NCBI GenBank assembly: GCA_002812745.2
Contig: NCSJ02000100.1
Coordinates: 62,001 to 126,000, forward strand
DNA from: Scytalidium lignicola
Taxonomy: Eukaryota > Ascomycota > Leotiomycetes
Length of the DNA stretch: 64,000 nt
Direction: 5' to 3'
Position 1 is the stretch's first letter. Every line of letters begins with the position of its first letter. A program made the translations under genes and the position numbers. The notes beneath the pieces are model-generated. The model saw nothing but the letters and a program-made list of their open reading frames with translations. It was not told the DNA's origin and searched no databases. Below are positions 47,020 through 57,892 of the stretch, in pieces.

Positions 47020-48132
47020 ATGGCAGCGAAAAAGCTAGTCGTCGATGTCCACTCCCACCTCTACCCACCATCCTACATCAACCTCCTAAAATCACGAACT
47101 GAGATACCATATATTCGGGCTTTCCCACCATCGAATCAACTTTGTCTCTGTAATCGCCCACCTCAGAATAGCAGCGGTGCAGCTACAGGAAACTCCAAAA
47201 CACCCCCAGGTCGTATATTACACGCCCATTACTATGATGTCTCCGAAAAGATCATGTTTATGGATAACCACAGCATTGATATTTCCGTTTTATCTCTTGG
47301 GAACCCATGGATTGATTTTCTTGGTTCAGATACCGCCCAGGAAATAGCACAAGAAACAAATGACGCCATGAATGATATCTGCAAGCAACATCCTGATCGC
47401 CTCTTCTTCTTTGGTGCGCTGCCTCTTGGAGCATCCGAGTCTATAATTTTATCCGAACTTTCGCGCCTCACAACCTCGAGTCAAGTGCGGGGTGTTGTTA
47501 TGGGGACCGGAGGTCTTGGGGACGGACTCGATGATCCAAAGTTGATTCCATTATTTAGAGCATTGGCGGATGCTTCACTGCCGATTTTCTTACACCCAAA
47601 CTATGGTTTGCCTGCTTCTGTTTGGGGCAGTCGAGGTTCAGATTATGGCCAGGTCCTTCCATTATCAATGGGATTTCCAATGGAGACAACAATTGCTCTA
47701 ACCCGGTTATACCTTTCGGGGGCATTTACTGTAGTGCCAGAGCTTCAAATAATTGTCGCTCATAGTGGGGGGTGCTTACCTTTTCTTGCTGGTAGAGTTG
47801 AGGCATGTGTTGAACATGATAAGAAATGGGAATGCGACGGAAAATTGACTACAGACCGGCAAACACTCTGGGATGTGCTCCAGAAGAATATCTATCTTGA
47901 TAGTGTGATATTTGACAAGGTTGGTCTGCGAGCGGCAATAGAAGCTAGTGGTATTTATCGTGTTATGTTTGGAACTGATCATCCTTTTTTTGCTCCATTG
48001 GATGGAGGCAGGTCATTCCCAGCTATGACTGTCAATAGAGATGCTGTGAGAGATGTTTTTCAGGATGGAGAGGGTTATGATTTAGTGATGGGAGGGAATG
48101 CCGTTAGAGTGTTAAAACTATCACCCGAGTAA
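47020..48132 (+). CDS. Isoorotate (uracil-5-carboxylate) decarboxylase-like amidohydrolase, 370 aa
   Basis: Intronless member of the ACMSD branch of the amidohydrolase superfamily, non-oxidative, metal-dependent decarboxylases with a TIM barrel. Metal and catalytic residues can be placed: VDVHSHLYP (His11, His13), FLHPNYG (His192), IVAHSGG (His248) and FGTDHPF (Asp320). As far as I recall, the blocks KIMFMDNHSIDISVLSLGNPW, GLGDGLDDPKLIP, LPLSMGFPMETTIA and SGGCLPFLAGRVEAC follow fungal isoorotate decarboxylase closely, more than salicylate, resorcylate or ACMSD enzymes. That enzyme turns uracil-5-carboxylate into uracil at the end of the thymine salvage route. A 30-residue insert around residues 38-65 (LCLCNRPPQNSSGAATG) is unusual. 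A paralogue with a different ring acid is possible, since the neighbours include a ring hydroxylase. Confidence 0.85.
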   Translation: MAAKKLVVDVHSHLYPPSYINLLKSRTEIPYIRAFPPSNQLCLCNRPPQNSSGAATGNSKTPPGRILHAHYYDVSEKIMFMDNHSIDISVLSLGNPWIDFLGSDTAQEIAQETNDAMNDICKQHPDRLFFFGALPLGASESIILSELSRLTTSSQVRGVVMGTGGLGDGLDDPKLIPLFRALADASLPIFLHPNYGLPASVWGSRGSDYGQVLPLSMGFPMETTIALTRLYLSGAFTVVPELQIIVAHSGGCLPFLAGRVEACVEHDKKWECDGKLTTDRQTLWDVLQKNIYLDSVIFDKVGLRAAIEASGIYRVMFGTDHPFFAPLDGGRSFPAMTVNRDAVRDVFQDGEGYDLVMGGNAVRVLKLSPE

Positions 48133-48822
48133 TTCCCAGAAATGGAATATTTTATACTTTTGTAATCTAGACATGCTTTTCCCAAGATTATGTATAGATA
48201 ATTATGAACTAGTTAGTAGAGGGGAAAGTGACTATAAATAAAATACACAATGATATAGCTAGATACTAGCTAGGGAATAATAATCGCAAAACTTCTTTGA
48301 TTATTAAATTCAATATTAGTTCCGAAGACCTACGAAGAAATTACTGAATCATGTTTGGTTACTTGGTCTCAGGGATTTTTGTAAATTCTTGTCCAATTTG
48401 AGTTTTGTAATTACGTGGAAATTAATATAAGTCTACTGAACTTCTATACTGTAATATTAATCTTCATACTCTTCACCTAAAGCGTAGGGCCATATCAGGA
48501 TACCTTCTCTCTCATGTCATAAGTGGGTATTCACTAGGTGTTCAGCTGTACGGGGTAATTGATTAACTGCCAGTGACGGCTGCAAGCAACCCGCTCTGGA
48601 GAATTAATAATTACCGTAACTGCCACCCGCTTACTTGCTTCCGAATTTAGAGTAAATGGCAAGCATGGGATGCAAGAAGATGAGCTAAATAATTTCAAGC
48701 TTTATCTGGATTGTGTTTCATGCTCTTATCTAGAATTGCGATACCTTATTAAATTTACTCAAGACGCCGCAATTTCTTCCGAGATTCCTTGGTAGTGCGT
48801 CGTATTGTGTACCAACATAGAG
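48133..48822. other. Intergenic region before the hydantoinase gene
   Basis: 690 bases with no coding signal. They must hold the decarboxylase 3' end and the promoter of the next gene. No strong TATA box or palindrome is seen. Confidence 0.4.
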
Positions 48823-51800
48823 ATGGACCAACCGCTCAAGATGGGAAGTCACAGTATCTCTGGAATCCGTGTGGCCATCGACCGTGGCGGAACGTTTACT
48901 GACGTACATGCCATTGTACCCGACCGCAAGGATGATATTGTCTTGAAGCTCCTGTCTGTCGACCCTCAGAACTATGCAGATGCACCAACCGAGGGGATCA
49001 GGCGTGTGTTGGAAATCGCTACAGGCAAGTCGATACCTCGAGGTGAGGAGATTGATATTTCATCAGCCTCACACATACGGATGGGCACTACAGTAGCAAC
49101 GAATGCGTTGCTTGAGAGGAAGGGTGAGCGTTCAGCGCTACTAATTACCAAGGGCTTCCGTGACTTGTTGGTCATTGGAAACCAAGCAAGACCAGATATT
49201 TTTGACTTGACCGTGGCAAAGGCGGGTGTGCTCTATGACAAAGTAATAGAGGTTGATGAGCGGGTTACCTTGGAGGGTTTTACTGAGGATCCGTTGAAGA
49301 AGGTGCCAGATGTCAATTCTCATCCCGACCTCACATTGGGTGTCTCTAAGGAGGTTGTGAGAATCCTCCAGAAACCAGACCTCGATGTTATCCGCAAGCA
49401 AATACAGTCGCTCTATGATGAGGGGTACCGCAGCTTGAGCATTTGCTTTATGCATAGCTATACTTTTCCTGGCCACGAGCTTGCGGTTGCGGAGATCGCA
49501 GAAGGAATGGGCATGAATGTATCCGTCAGCTCAGTCCTCCAGCCCATGGTAAGAATCCTAAACATACTTTTAATTTTGATGGGAACCTAATAAATTCTTT
49601 CATAGATAAAAATGGTGCCTCGGGGTCAATCTGCGACGGCCGATGCATATCTTACTCCCCTTATTAAAAAGTATATGGAGAACTTTAAAAGGGGGTTTGT
49701 AGGGCATCTGGAGGGCCCAAAGTCCACTCGTTGCGATTTTATGCAAAGCGATGGCGGCCTTGTAGACTACCGCAACTTTTCCGGTCTCAGAGCCATATTG
49801 TCTGGACCAGCAGGTGGTGTTGTTGGATACTCGCAAACTTCATACGATGAACTTACCAGGAAACCAATTATTGGTTTTGATATGGGTGGTACATCAACAG
49901 GTAAGCTCTTCTTTGCCGACGGTATATGTCTCACCTAACAATATGTTAACCTATGCTGTTCGAATAGACGTCTCTCGGTATGCTGGTTCATATGACCATA
50001 TATTCGAAACGACAACAGCGGGTATTGCCCTACAAACTCCCCAACTTGATATTAACACAGTTGCTGCTGGTGGAGGATCGAGACNTTTTTTGGTCAAATG
50101 GTCTCTTTAAAGTAGGACCTGAGAGTGCAGGTGCACACCCAGGACCTGCGTGCTACAGAAAGGGCGGGCCTCTTACTATTACTGACGCAAATCTTTTCCT
50201 CGGACGCCTAGTACCCGAGTACTTCCCTCATATTTTTGGAGAGAACGAGAATGAACCTCTTGATACCACCGCTTCCAAAAAGCTCTTTGAAAATTTGTGC
50301 GTAGAAGTTAATGCCGGGCTTGATTCAACCCGCCTTACACCCGAAGAAGTGGCTCTCGGTTTCCTACGTGTTGCAAATGAGAGCATGTGCCGTCCAATTA
50401 GAACTTTGACTGAAGCTCGCGGTCACGACACAGCCCATCATGATTTAGCAGTGTTTGGTGGTGCTGGTGGGCAGCATGCTTGTTCTATTGCTTCGTCGTT
50501 GGGTATAGAAAGGGTGATTCTGCATCGATATAGCTCGATTCTATCGGCTTACGGGATGGCCCTCGCTGAGATTGTTTGCGATCTTCAAACCCCCCTTGCA
50601 TGCGAATTCAATGAGCAGAATATACCACAGATACAACAAAGTGTACAAGAACTAAGAACTAAAGCCGAAGGTTCATTACGCAGCCAAGGATTAGAAGACC
50701 AAGCAGGAAGTGAGTTTGAGGTATATCTTCATATGCACTATGAAGGATCAGATACATTGATCATGATTCCGGAGCCTGAGAAGGGTTGGGACTTTGCTTC
50801 AAAATTCATCGAGCGCCATCGACAGGAGTTTGGCTTCACTATGCCTCGCCCAGTCCTTGTGGGCGATGTGCGAATTCGTGCAACTGGTAAAAACAGCGCA
50901 AGGGACTCAGTGTCTTCACCAGCAGAGGAGCTCAAAACTCTATCTCTCCGACCTGCATCTACAAAAGTCGTAGAAAAGGTGAATAAGGTGTATTTCGAGA
51001 GTTTTGGTTGGCAAGAAACTCCCGTATACTTGCTTGGTTCACTTTCCGCAGGAGATGAGGTAAAGGGCCCAGCCATAATTATCGACGAGACGCAAACCAT
51101 TCTCGTTACACCTAATGCAAAGGCAACAGCACTTAAGAAGCATATTGTGATCGATATTTCTGCCGACAATTCCATCGCCAAAAAAGTAACTAATGTTGTA
51201 GATCCAATTCAGCTCTCAGTATTCGGCCATCGTTTCATGGGAATTGCTGAGCAGATGGGTAGGACTCTTCAAAAGACAAGTGTTAGCACTAACATCAAAG
51301 AGAGATTGGACTTCTCTTGTGCACTTTTTTCCGCAGATGGAACTCTAGTAGCCAATGGTATGGGCTGAAGCAAATTTCTTTTGAATAAGACTTTACTGAC
51401 TATGAGTAATAGCTCCCCACGTGCCTGTACATTTAGGAAGCATGCAATATGCCGTGTTGTGGCAACATGAGTATTGGAAAGGAAAGCTAAATCCGGGAGA
51501 TGTACTAGTGTCAAATCACCCAGGTAAGTTAATACATTCTCAAAATTACTTCATACAAATTTGACTGAACTGTTTTAGTTTGCGGTGGAACCCATCTCCC
51601 TGATATCACCGTCATTACGCCATTTTTCCAAGACGGAAAGATATTATTCTATGTTGCCTCACGGGGTCACCATGCAGACATCGGAGGAATCTCAGCTGGT
51701 TCACTCCCGCCAAACTCTACGGAGCTGTGGCAAGAAGGCGCGGCAATCAAGGCCGTGAAACTTGTGCAAAATGGCCACTTTGATGAAGAAGCAATGAGGG

Positions 51801-53128
51801 TACATCTTTTGGAGGAACCAGCCAAGTATCCTGGATGTAGCGGTGCTAGAAATCTATCAGATAATATGGCTGACCTTCGCGCTCAAACTGGTGCCAACCA
51901 GAAAGGCATCAACCTTATCGGTCAACTAGTTGAAGAGTACGGGCTGGAAACTGTCCTCGTATGTATGACCATTACTAAAACCAGAAATATCTTACTAATT
52001 TCCATTTAAAGTTTTACATGAAGGCTATCCAAGAGAACGCCGAGGTTGCCGTCCGACGGCTATTAAAGGAAACATACGTAAAGGCTAGTGGTCAGCCACT
52101 AGAGGCGATAGACTACATGGACGATGGTAGCCCAATTCAACTCAAGATTACGATCAATCCCGAAAAAGGAACCGCAGACTTTGATTTCACTGGAACAGGT
52201 CCCGAAGTATATGGTAAGTGTAGCCTGGTAGCGATATCTTCAAGCTCTAACCGCCTTTGTAGGAAGCACCAATGCTCCTACTTCTGTGACATATTCGGCA
52301 ATTATTTACGTCCTTCGGTGCTTGGTCAAAGAAGACATTCCCTTAAATCAAGGCTGTCTAACACCAATCAACGTCATCATGCCCCCGCGAACGATTCTAT
52401 CCCCAAGCGCAGAGGCGGCAGTTGTTGGAGGCAATTGTGTGACTTCGCAACGTGTGACAGATGTTATACTCCGCTGCTTCAACGCATGTGCGGCCAGCCA
52501 AGGATGTCTGAACAATCTAACCTTTGGTAAAAGTAGTAAACTAGATTCAGATGGCACATATACGCCAGGATATGGATATTACGAGACGATTGCGGGCGGT
52601 GCTGGTGCAGGTCCTGGGTGGAAAGGTACGGATGGTGTTCATGTGCATATGACAAATACTCGAATCACAGATTGTGAGGTTTTCGAGCGTCGATACCCGT
52701 GTCTTGTCCGAGAATTCAGCCTCCGTAAGGGCAGCGGTGGGAAGGGTCTGTATATAGGTGGAGAAGGTTGCATCAGAGATATTGAATTCCGTGACGCCGT
52801 TTCAACCGCAATTCTCTCTGACCGACGAGTTCATGCTCCATACGGCCTAGAAGGCGGCAGTCCAGGGGCTGTCGGACGCAACCTATTTATCAAGAAAATG
52901 GCTAATGGCGAAGACCGAGTCATCAATCTTGGTCCGAAGAACTCTATTCAAGCACAACCCGGAGATAGAATTGTGATCATGACACCTGGGGGTGGTGGTT
53001 GGGGCAATCCCTCCGACATAAACGGTAGTGTTAGTAGCGGTGTAAATGGCCATAAGGTAGAGACGGTAGCATATTTGAGGGGTATGGGTACTGTAGCATC
53101 GACTCAAGCGATGCAAAATAGTAATTAG
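48823..53128 (+). CDS. ATP-dependent hydantoinase / 5-oxoprolinase-type enzyme (HyuA-HyuB fusion), 1322 aa
   Basis: A large cytosolic enzyme that hydrolyses a cyclic amide with ATP. Seven exons have introns 49549-49605, 49901-49967, 51358-51412, 51524-51578, 51959-52011 and 52214-52262. The N-half is HyuA-like: [14 protein letters not shown] at residues 18-31, [39 protein letters not shown] and [18 protein letters not shown]. The C-half, from about residue 770, is HyuB-like: [17 protein letters not shown] block, SNHP and [25 protein letters not shown], and the tail [11 protein letters not shown] lone N at 50085 beside a T run breaks the frame. Without it the spliced length is exactly 1323 codons. 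I start at the ATG at 48823 since the frame upstream begins with TTG; 48841 is an alternative. Glutathione-cycle oxoprolinase is one reading. Its place in a ring-catabolism cluster favours a hydantoin-like substrate. Confidence 0.93.
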
Positions 53129-53411
53129 ATTAAATTCAAGACTTTATACCACGTTAAGTATTTTTATATTGATATGTGTTTCTATTCCAATAATAGGGCT
53201 GTAATAAGTCTTGTTCCGAACTGTGCCGCAATCTGCTGTGGGATGACGCTGTTACATTATTCTCTCAGCGGCTTCATTAGTTTGTGGATGAGGATGTTCA
53301 GGAGGGCCTGAAGTAGGTAAGGGTCAAGCTTCCTCAAACTTACTGTACGAGCTAGCTGTGATAATTGACTAGAGGTTTTAAAAACTAGTAGTATGTCGGC
53401 TAAAGCTATAG

Positions 53412-54987
53412 TTACAATCCATAAACGAAGGTGTACTTCCTGTCCGCCCATCTCACATCATTTGTATTCTCTTGTTCAATCTCCTCCGGGGTCATCTGTG
53501 CTACTTTCTTGGCTTTATATCTATTTGCTGCCTGCAACGCAAACCGATATGCGATATATCCAACGAATGCAACTGCAACAAGTATGAGCGTGATAATTAA
53601 TGGCAAATGATATGTGGGTCCGTATTTTGCTAAAAATAACTCGCTTCCAATTATACCTGCCAGATTGCCGTAACCATTGATACCGATGACCACGGTGCGT
53701 TTTCCAGGTTCAGGAGTGTTTCCTGCGAGCCAGGCGGCCGTGATAGGAGAGGTGATAAATGTACCAGCAAGGAGGATAACAAGGCCTGCATATCGGCCCC
53801 CGACGTTGTCGAGCGGTAGAGTGATAGTCATAATCAAGCCTACCATCACAATTATGAGGGCGCCGAGAACATGATAAAGACGGTTGCGGAAGTGGTCAGA
53901 GGAATAGGCAAAGCAGAGCAAGAGGATGGCGCCAATAACATATGGTGGAACAGTCATTAAATTGGCTTTTGGACCCGAATAACCCAGACCCTAAGTATGA
54001 CAGTAAGTATTAAAGTAATGAATTGCTTGGGACAGCCAGACCAACCTTGACGACCAAAGGGAAGAAAATGGTGAAGCCTTGTGGAGGGATACTCGAAAGG
54101 ATGTTAAACGGTTCCACAAACCACAGCTTCCAGTCGCAGACTCCCTCCACAACATCACGCTTCGACAGCTTGTATGTGCTGTCACGATTCGCAGCGGCAT
54201 CGATAATCATCCGATTGTCCGCATAGGCCCTTTCCGTAGGATTGAGAAACCATGCGCTCCCCGGACTCTTGGCCAGCCAGAACGGCGTGGCCAGTGCAAC
54301 CGCAATGCTACATGACCCTTCGATGATGAAGAGATACTGCCATCCATACAGCGACCCGTTAAGGGAGAAGCAGCCGTAGGCGATCAGCCCGCCGAACGCA
54401 CCAGCAATAGCATAGCTACCATAGAACAGGGCAATGCGGAATGCCAGGTCGAACCGAGGGTAGAATAAGGACATGTATGTCACGACAGTCGGGTAGAAGC
54501 CTGATTCGAAGACCCCGATGAGGAGGCGGATGGCGATCAACTGCGCTTCCGTCTTCACGAACGCATGCGACAACGTCAGAATCCCCCAACCAAGCCCAAT
54601 GATGGCCAGCCAGTACGATTGCCCGACCAGCTTACCTATGGAGGCGGAGACGGGCTGCAACGGAACGTACGTGGCAAAGAAGAGGGACGTGGCGGTATTG
54701 ATTGCATCGGCCGACATCCCCAGGTCAGTGGTGAAGCCGTTCGTCTGGGCATTGCCCAGATTGCTTCTATCGAGGCCATTGAAGAGGTAGATCAACGCAC
54801 AGAAGGGCACGAGGTAGAGGTCTAGTTTTCGGTTGAGACCTCGATGTTGTGCCTTTTCTTCGGCCGTGATGGGGATGTAACCACCTTGACGGGAGGACCG
54901 CAGGTCCTCTTGGATGTCTTTGGCACCACTGACGTCGTCTACGTCCATCTCGAGATGAGAGACAGCTGCCTTCTCAACGGTCGCCAT
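53412..54987 (-). CDS. MFS anion:cation symporter, Dal5/TNA1-like, 506 aa
   Basis: Plasma-membrane importer of small organic anions. In yeasts this family carries allantoate, ureidosuccinate, nicotinate, pantothenate and biotin precursors. Two exons (54987-54046, 53990-53412) with a 55-nt intron whose donor is GTTGGT. Markers are RKLDLYLVPFCALIYLFNGLDRSNLGNA in helix 1, RLLIGVFESGFYPTVVTYMSLFYPR with the loop after helix 4, YGSYAIAGAFGGLIAYG and GWQYLFIIEGSCSI. The second half has VVIGINGYGNLAGIIGSELF. The C-tail contains MTPEEIEQENTNDVRWADRKYTFVY, the usual family ending. It converges with the hydantoinase gene and is divergent from a dioxygenase gene. Uptake of a carboxylated ring compound would fit. 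Confidence 0.93.
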
Positions 54988-55842
54988 GGTAGTTGTCTAT
55001 GTTTCCGAATTGGAGGGGGATCTGGCTGCCAGTGCCTCTCTGGTGTTGGAGTGAAGTGGCCCATCGTGTTGTTAAGTACTCTACTGCCAGACACCCCATC
55101 GCCCTCCGTGCCTAGATCCTGCGTTGATCTCTTCCCGCTGCGCATAGATACAGGCATGAAAGGAGGGGTTGCCATGAGAGCCCGGGATGGCGTCCCAACA
55201 CCATGGTAGCCCCAATATTGGGGTGCAGGAGAAGGGTGGCTCTTCCCCACGGGGTAGTAGATGTCCAACCATTGGAGCAGGAACAATCCAACTACCGAGA
55301 GAACACAGTGAGACTCTCGGGCATCGTTGGCCGGCTGCGGGGGATGTAGAAGCGCGCGAATGAGCTGGTCTCTCCTCCTATTCTGGGGGCGGTTTTGGGG
55401 TCTAGGGGCGAATTGATGTCTTTGATGTAGATGCAATAGTGGGGGGAAGGGAGGAGTTTAGCCTAAATCCAGAGCAGATGGGGTACTTGCCGAACGATGG
55501 ATTGATGCCGATTTGTTGGGGTAATGGTCGTAGTTATTCTCATTCTTCGCATTGTCGTATTACCATGGCAATGTTAGGTTGAAAAGCACCGAGGAGAGAT
55601 ATTCTCGAATGCATTCATTGGCCCTGGTTGGTGCGGATGATTATTCGTGGCTGGGTGAGAGCATGATGTCGGTATCGCCACAACTCTCTTCTCCCTTCCC
55701 CCCCTCCCGGTCCCCAGCTCCGGGGTTGATTACATCTCTTCTCAAGACTGAAAGGCCTAATATATCAATAAACTCATCATCCCACAATTAAATAGATCTG
55801 ATAACAATAGCTGACACGGATTCTTCCATCGCCACTCCCAAC
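54988..55842. promoter_or_regulatory. Shared promoter of Dal5-like permease and dioxygenase
   Basis: An 855-base divergent promoter with a perfect palindrome at 55210-55223 (listed separately). Overlapping frames in this GC-richer DNA show no protein features. Confidence 0.5.
55210..55223. promoter_or_regulatory. Palindrome with back-to-back CCAAT boxes
   Basis: CCCCAATATTGGGG is a perfect 14-base palindrome containing CCAAT on each strand. It lies 223 bases from the permease start and 620 bases from the dioxygenase start. CCAAT boxes bind the fungal HAP complex. Dual use by both genes is inferred. Confidence 0.4.
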
Positions 55843-56983
55843 ATGTCTAGGCCTCTCCCTCCTTTTCCAACCAACGTTCCTACCGCTCCCCTTGTCACCA
55901 TTTCCCTCCGCAAACTCGAGGCTAATGACCAAGCTGAACATGCTCGACTGTTCGAAGTCGCAAAGGCTATAGGCTTTTTCTACCTTGACATGCGCAGCTC
56001 CCCGACAGGTGAGTCTCTGCTCCAGGAGGCGGATCTCTTATTCGCTTTGATGGAAAACTTCTTCGGTTTGCCACTGGAAGAGAAGCAAAAGTATGATTTT
56101 GCGGCCAAGAAAATGTATTATGGATATAAGGGAATGGGAAAAGAAGTCGTGGACGGGAAGGGTACGAAAGACCGGAATGAGATCTACAATGTAAGTCGCC
56201 CTTCCCGCACAGTTAAGGTTACCGATGACCTACTTGGTCTCAATCAAGGACGAGTCAAGACTCACCAACCACCCATTTTAGATTTCAAAGGATGATCTGC
56301 TTTCCATTATGTCGCCTCTCTCAGCGCCCGGTGTCATAACCAGCCACCGCAAAGAGCTTAAGTCGTATGTGGAGACGAACAATAGCATTCTGTCAACCCT
56401 CTACACCTCATTATCGACATCTTTGCACTTAGATCCAAACACTTTGTCTTCTCTGCATCGTCTCTCAGCTCCATCTGGCTGCCATGTGCGCTTTATCTGC
56501 GCCCCTCCGGCCACAGAACCAGAATCTGCGGCTGCTGCTGCACTAGGGGAACATACGGACTTTGGTTCCATGACCATTCTCATGAACCGTCTAGGTGGTC
56601 TGCAGGTTCAGCTTCCGCGATCAGAAGAGTGGGTGTACGTCGTCCCGGTACCTGGATGTGCAATTGTCAATCTGGGTGATGCAATGGTCAAGTTCACTGG
56701 TGGCATCCTGCGAAGCAACTTGCATCGCGTCCTAAGTCCGCCGGGAGAGCAAGCGAGGGAAGTCAGGCATAGCTTAGTGTACTTCTCGAGGCCGGAACAC
56801 GATGTTATGCTAAAGATGCTAGAAGGCGGTTTGATTGATGAGTTAGGAGTGGATGATGGAGATGCGAAGGGAGGGGTTAGGAGCGAGGACTGGTTGTCTC
56901 GGAGGCATTTGGGAAGGAAAATTGAATTCTTTAAAGGCGAGGAGAGCTGGGAGCAAGCAAAGGGGACAGAAGCCAGGCTGTAA
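55843..56983 (+). CDS. 2-oxoglutarate/Fe(II) dioxygenase (isopenicillin N synthase-like), 349 aa
   Basis: Non-haem iron oxygenase that would hydroxylate or desaturate a small molecule. Two exons (55843-56190 and 56282-56983), 91-nt intron, phase 0. The N-terminal DIOX_N domain runs from TISLRKLEANDQAEHARLF to the FFGLPLEEKQKYDF block. The iron ligands are His207 and Asp209 in GEHTDFGSM and His264 in LRSNLHRVL. The 2-oxoglutarate-binding Arg is in REVRHSLVYF (about residue 278). The family includes thymine-7-hydroxylase, which feeds isoorotate decarboxylase, and also HxnY-type proteins linked to nicotinate use, giberellin-type and gliotoxin-type oxidases. Sequence alone does not choose among these. 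It is divergent from the Dal5-like permease and is the right-hand edge of the catabolic block. Confidence 0.92.
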
Positions 56984-57892
56984 GAGACATGAGAGTAGAA
57001 TGTTCAACTATAAAGTATTGATTCATAGATGTATACAACAAGTACACCGAACCATAATCGTAACCAGTATACAGACTCACTGTGCAAAGAGAACCAATGC
57101 ATATATCAATAGAAAGCTAAGTACCAAAGTGTGGGGTTAGGCCGCATCGACCATGAGGGAATATGGTGTCCCCCCCCGGCTTGTTTGTATGTTGGTCATT
57201 GCGGTGGCAAAACATAAAAAGACGGATTAACGTGTTGCCACCGCAATGGCCAACATAAAAGCCNGGGGGGGGGACACTGTACTAATGCTACGGTCCAACT
57301 AGTTACTGCTGAAGGAGCTCTTAATTTACGCAGTTGGAAAAATATTTTCTTCCACGTACAGAGTATTCTCCAGCTAAATATACGTTATACAGGACTCAGA
57401 AGTCAACAAACTACAATTGGAAATATATATACAGCTGTTATAAAAAGTATTAAACTTTTGTATATAGTTTTGCCAAACTTTGTTTTTTTATATATGATTA
57501 GATTTCTGACAGGTTTNAAAAAAAGACTGCTGCCAAAGTTATTTGGATAGCTAGAAAATCTTTTCCAAACAATATAATTCTCTGTTTTACAAAGACCTTA
57601 CAGATTTTAGATACTGTTTTTAATATATATATATAGTCATATAATTTATACCTGTTCTAGAGAGGTGGCTGTGAGAGGGGAAATATCGCGAAATTACATA
57701 TCAGTTGAGACGGTGTCACTCAGGAGTATTAGTTCTAACTTATACATGTAGCAGGAGAATTAGTGTATTAATTTTATCCTGTCTAGATGTATTATATACT
57801 AGTTGGTATTGTACCAAAACTGAAACAAAACTCCAGGTGCTTTCCCCTTCCTTCCTTCACAATGCTTCACAATGCTTCACCGCATATCTCTA
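56984..57892. other. Intergenic region with foldback element
   Basis: AT-rich DNA downstream of the dioxygenase. It contains the 112-base hairpin element, an N at 57517 beside an A run, and a short TA microsatellite at about 57622-57637. No gene is seen. Confidence 0.4.
57166..57277. repeat. 112-bp foldback (hairpin) element
   Basis: The left arm runs GTGTCCCCCCCCGGC, then ATGTTGGTCATTGCGGTGGC. The right arm is its near-perfect reverse complement (GCCACCGCAATGGCCAACAT, then GCC-N-GGGGGGGGACAC). Arms of about 40 bases enclose a spacer of about 30 bases. GC-rich arms in AT-rich surroundings suggest an inserted foldback MITE. The N at 57264 sits in the G run. A clear target duplication is not seen. 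Confidence 0.75.

Noticed and set aside
48823..53128. Treating the hydantoinase gene as a pseudogene because of the frame break at 50085
   Set aside because: Removing the single N restores an exact open frame with all conserved motifs on both sides, so an assembly mark is far more likely.
26790..56983. Calling the whole 30-kb island a complete hxn (nicotinate) cluster
   Set aside because: Several hxn-type families are missing (xanthine-dehydrogenase-like hydroxylase HxnS, ketoreductase HxnW). Presence of imidase, amidase, monooxygenase and dioxygenase families alone does not prove that pathway.
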